Shown piece by piece: positions 4,486 to 5,773 of a stretch of 5,773 nt of DNA (within the stretch, counting starts at the first letter, position 1; each line of letters begins with the position of its first letter). Below the pieces are notes generated by a model. The model had not been told where the DNA came from and made no database searches. It saw only the letters and a program-made list of their open reading frames with translations. The position numbers and the translations under genes are program-made. This stretch comes from Acidilobaceae archaeon (GTDB taxonomy: Archaea > Thermoproteota > Thermoprotei_A > Sulfolobales > Acidilobaceae). The DNA lies in assembly GCA_027013765.1 (NCBI GenBank), contig JALWGG010000015.1, positions 1-5,773 of the forward strand, read 5' to 3'.

Positions 4486-5773
4486 ATGGGTAGCATAAAT
4501 GTCAAGCCCGTAGAGTATAGTATACCCAAGTGGTTTAGCGACATAGTAGACATCGTAGACGGCAAGCCCATCTTCAAGCCGTTCCTGGCGGGAGACTGGG
4601 TTTCAAGCGATAGCATACGCCGGGTCAGGAGCCCTATAGACTTGAGTGATATAGCAGGCTTCTACATGCCCTCCTGGGAGTCAGTTGATGAGGCCCTTGA
4701 GAGGATCTACAGGACTGGCAGGAGGACCGTGCGTAATATACCTGGGGAGAAGAGGCTTGCCATACTAGGCAGGATCGCGGATTTAATGGAGGAGCACAAG
4801 GATGAGATAGCAGAGGCACTAATCCTTAACGCTGGGAAACCGGTCAAGGCTGCCTATGGAGAGGTTGAGGCAAGCATTGACAGGCTAAGGAAGGCCCCAC
4901 TAGACCTCAGGAAGATCCAGGGCGACTACATACCGGGAGACTGGGACGCGCACACCCTAGAGAGTGAGGGTCTCGTCAGGAGGGAGCCCTATGGAGTGGT
5001 CCTATCGATAATACCATTCAACTACCCCCTATTCGACACCGTCAACAAGTTCACCTACAGCTTCCTCCCGGGCAACGCGTATATAGTGAAGCCGCCCAGC
5101 TCGGACCCGATACCAATATTCTACTTTGCAAAGATAGCGTTGGAGGCCGGGGTGCCGCCGGAGGGATTCGCACTGGTCCCCCTACCAGGCAGGGAGGCCA
5201 GTAGGCTGGTAGGGGATAGGAGGATCCATGTGATAAGCCTGACCGGGAGCACGGAGACGGGTGTAAAGGTTATCAGGGAGGCTGGTATAAAGCAGTTTAT
5301 AATGGGGCTTGGAGGCGGCGACCCGGCGATCGTGCTAGATGATGCCGACCTGGACATGACGGCGTCCAAGATAGCTACCGGGATAACAAGTTATAGCGGG
5401 CAGAGGTGCGACTCGATAAAGCTGATCCTAGCCGAGGAGCCCGTGTATGAGGAGTTGAAGAGGAAGCTTGTAGAGGAGCTGTCCCGGGTAAAGATAGGCG
5501 ACCCCAGGGACCCGGAGACTGGTATGGGGCCCCTGATAGATGAGGCCACTGCTGACGAGGTAGTTGAGGCCGCCCGCGAGGCCGAGGAGGCCGGGGGCAG
5601 GATCCTGTATGGCGGTAGGAAGCTCGGGCCCAACTATATAGAGCCGACCCTGGTGGAGGTCCTCGACAAGGAGGTCCTCAGGAAGCTGAAGGTATTCAAG
5701 GAGGAGATATTCGCATCCATCGCAGTAATGACCCCCGTCAAGGACGTCGACGAGGCTATAGAACTATCAAACG
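4486..5773 (+). CDS. gapN: Non-phosphorylating glyceraldehyde-3-phosphate dehydrogenase (GAPN), 3'-truncated, catalytic-base Glu replaced by Gly
   Basis: GAPN oxidises glyceraldehyde 3-phosphate directly to 3-phosphoglycerate with NAD(P)+ in the cytoplasmic archaeal glycolytic route. The window holds 429 codons of about 500. The sequence parallels Thermoproteus tenax GAPN as I recall it: SPIDL, LNAGKP, GDYIPGDW, EGLVRREP, IPFNYPLFDTVNK with the oxyanion-hole Asn179, VKPPSSDP with the cofactor-binding Lys202, SLTGSTETG, the nucleophile Cys308 in SGQRCDSIK (codon 5407-5409), and KEEIFAS near 405-411. The start at 4486 is supported by a Shine-Dalgarno site and by matching N-terminal length. The oddity is at residue 274: the family motif MELGGGDPA reads MGLGGGDPA (codon GGG, 5305-5307). 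The changed position is the general base of aldehyde dehydrogenases, 34 residues before the catalytic Cys, as in the canonical 268/302 pair. The rest of the frame looks intact and constrained. The family is certain; activity is uncertain. Confidence 0.95.
   Translation, partial: MGSINVKPVEYSIPKWFSDIVDIVDGKPIFKPFLAGDWVSSDSIRRVRSPIDLSDIAGFYMPSWESVDEALERIYRTGRRTVRNIPGEKRLAILGRIADLMEEHKDEIAEALILNAGKPVKAAYGEVEASIDRLRKAPLDLRKIQGDYIPGDWDAHTLESEGLVRREPYGVVLSIIPFNYPLFDTVNKFTYSFLPGNAYIVKPPSSDPIPIFYFAKIALEAGVPPEGFALVPLPGREASRLVGDRRIHVISLTGSTETGVKVIREAGIKQFIMGLGGGDPAIVLDDADLDMTASKIATGITSYSGQRCDSIKLILAEEPVYEELKRKLVEELSRVKIGDPRDPETGMGPLIDEATADEVVEAAREAEEAGGRILYGGRKLGPNYIEPTLVEVLDKEVLRKLKVFKEEIFASIAVMTPVKDVDEAIELSN

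Noticed and set aside
4634..5633. Antisense ORFs opposite gapN
   Set aside because: All oppose conserved aldehyde dehydrogenase sequence and have Ser/Pro-rich shadow composition.
5654..5680. Repeated GGAGGTCCTC, also near 3892-3901
   Set aside because: It encodes Glu-Val-Leu in conserved coding frames; the repeat reflects codon bias rather than a regulatory or mobile element.
1..5773. RNA genes, CRISPR arrays, insertion sequences
   Set aside because: Nearly the whole window is protein-coding, and the 129-base spacer shows no tRNA-like fold, repeat-spacer pattern or terminal inverted repeats.

Overview
The window looks like chromosomal DNA from a hyperthermophilic archaeon, most likely a crenarchaeon of the Desulfurococcales type. 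Arginine is mostly AGG and isoleucine mostly ATA. Intergenic DNA is AT-rich while the genes are GC-rich. The downstream gene closely resembles crenarchaeal GAPN, and one glycosidase module closely resembles the Pyrococcus furiosus GH12 endoglucanase. These are comparisons from memory; no search was run.

Layout. Positions 1-4356 (+) are the 3' part of one very large open frame with no stop from base 1, so its true start lies upstream. The 1451 visible residues form a modular cell-surface polysaccharidase: a PL14-like jelly-roll module; a divergent cysteine-rich GH12 module; an Ig-like module interrupted by a GH114/TM1410-like TIM barrel; a canonical GH12 endoglucanase; a Pro/Gly linker; two CBM2-like cellulose-binding modules; and a C-terminal transmembrane anchor with a basic tail. 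Positions 4357-4485 are an AT-rich spacer with a T-run terminator, candidate TATA boxes and a Shine-Dalgarno site. Positions 4486-5773 (+) are the first 429 codons of a non-phosphorylating glyceraldehyde-3-phosphate dehydrogenase (GAPN, aldehyde dehydrogenase superfamily), cut by the window end.

Functionally, the first protein would degrade beta-glucan or a mixed polysaccharide outside the cell while tethered to the membrane. GAPN belongs to the archaeal glycolytic route that would consume the sugars. The two genes share a strand but are separated by a terminator and promoter, so they are probably transcribed separately.

The strongest oddities are: (i) the multi-enzyme architecture; (ii) the TIM barrel nested in an Ig-like fold, possibly circularly permuted; (iii) a PL14-like module in an archaeal protein; and (iv) replacement by glycine of the nearly invariant catalytic-base glutamate of GAPN.
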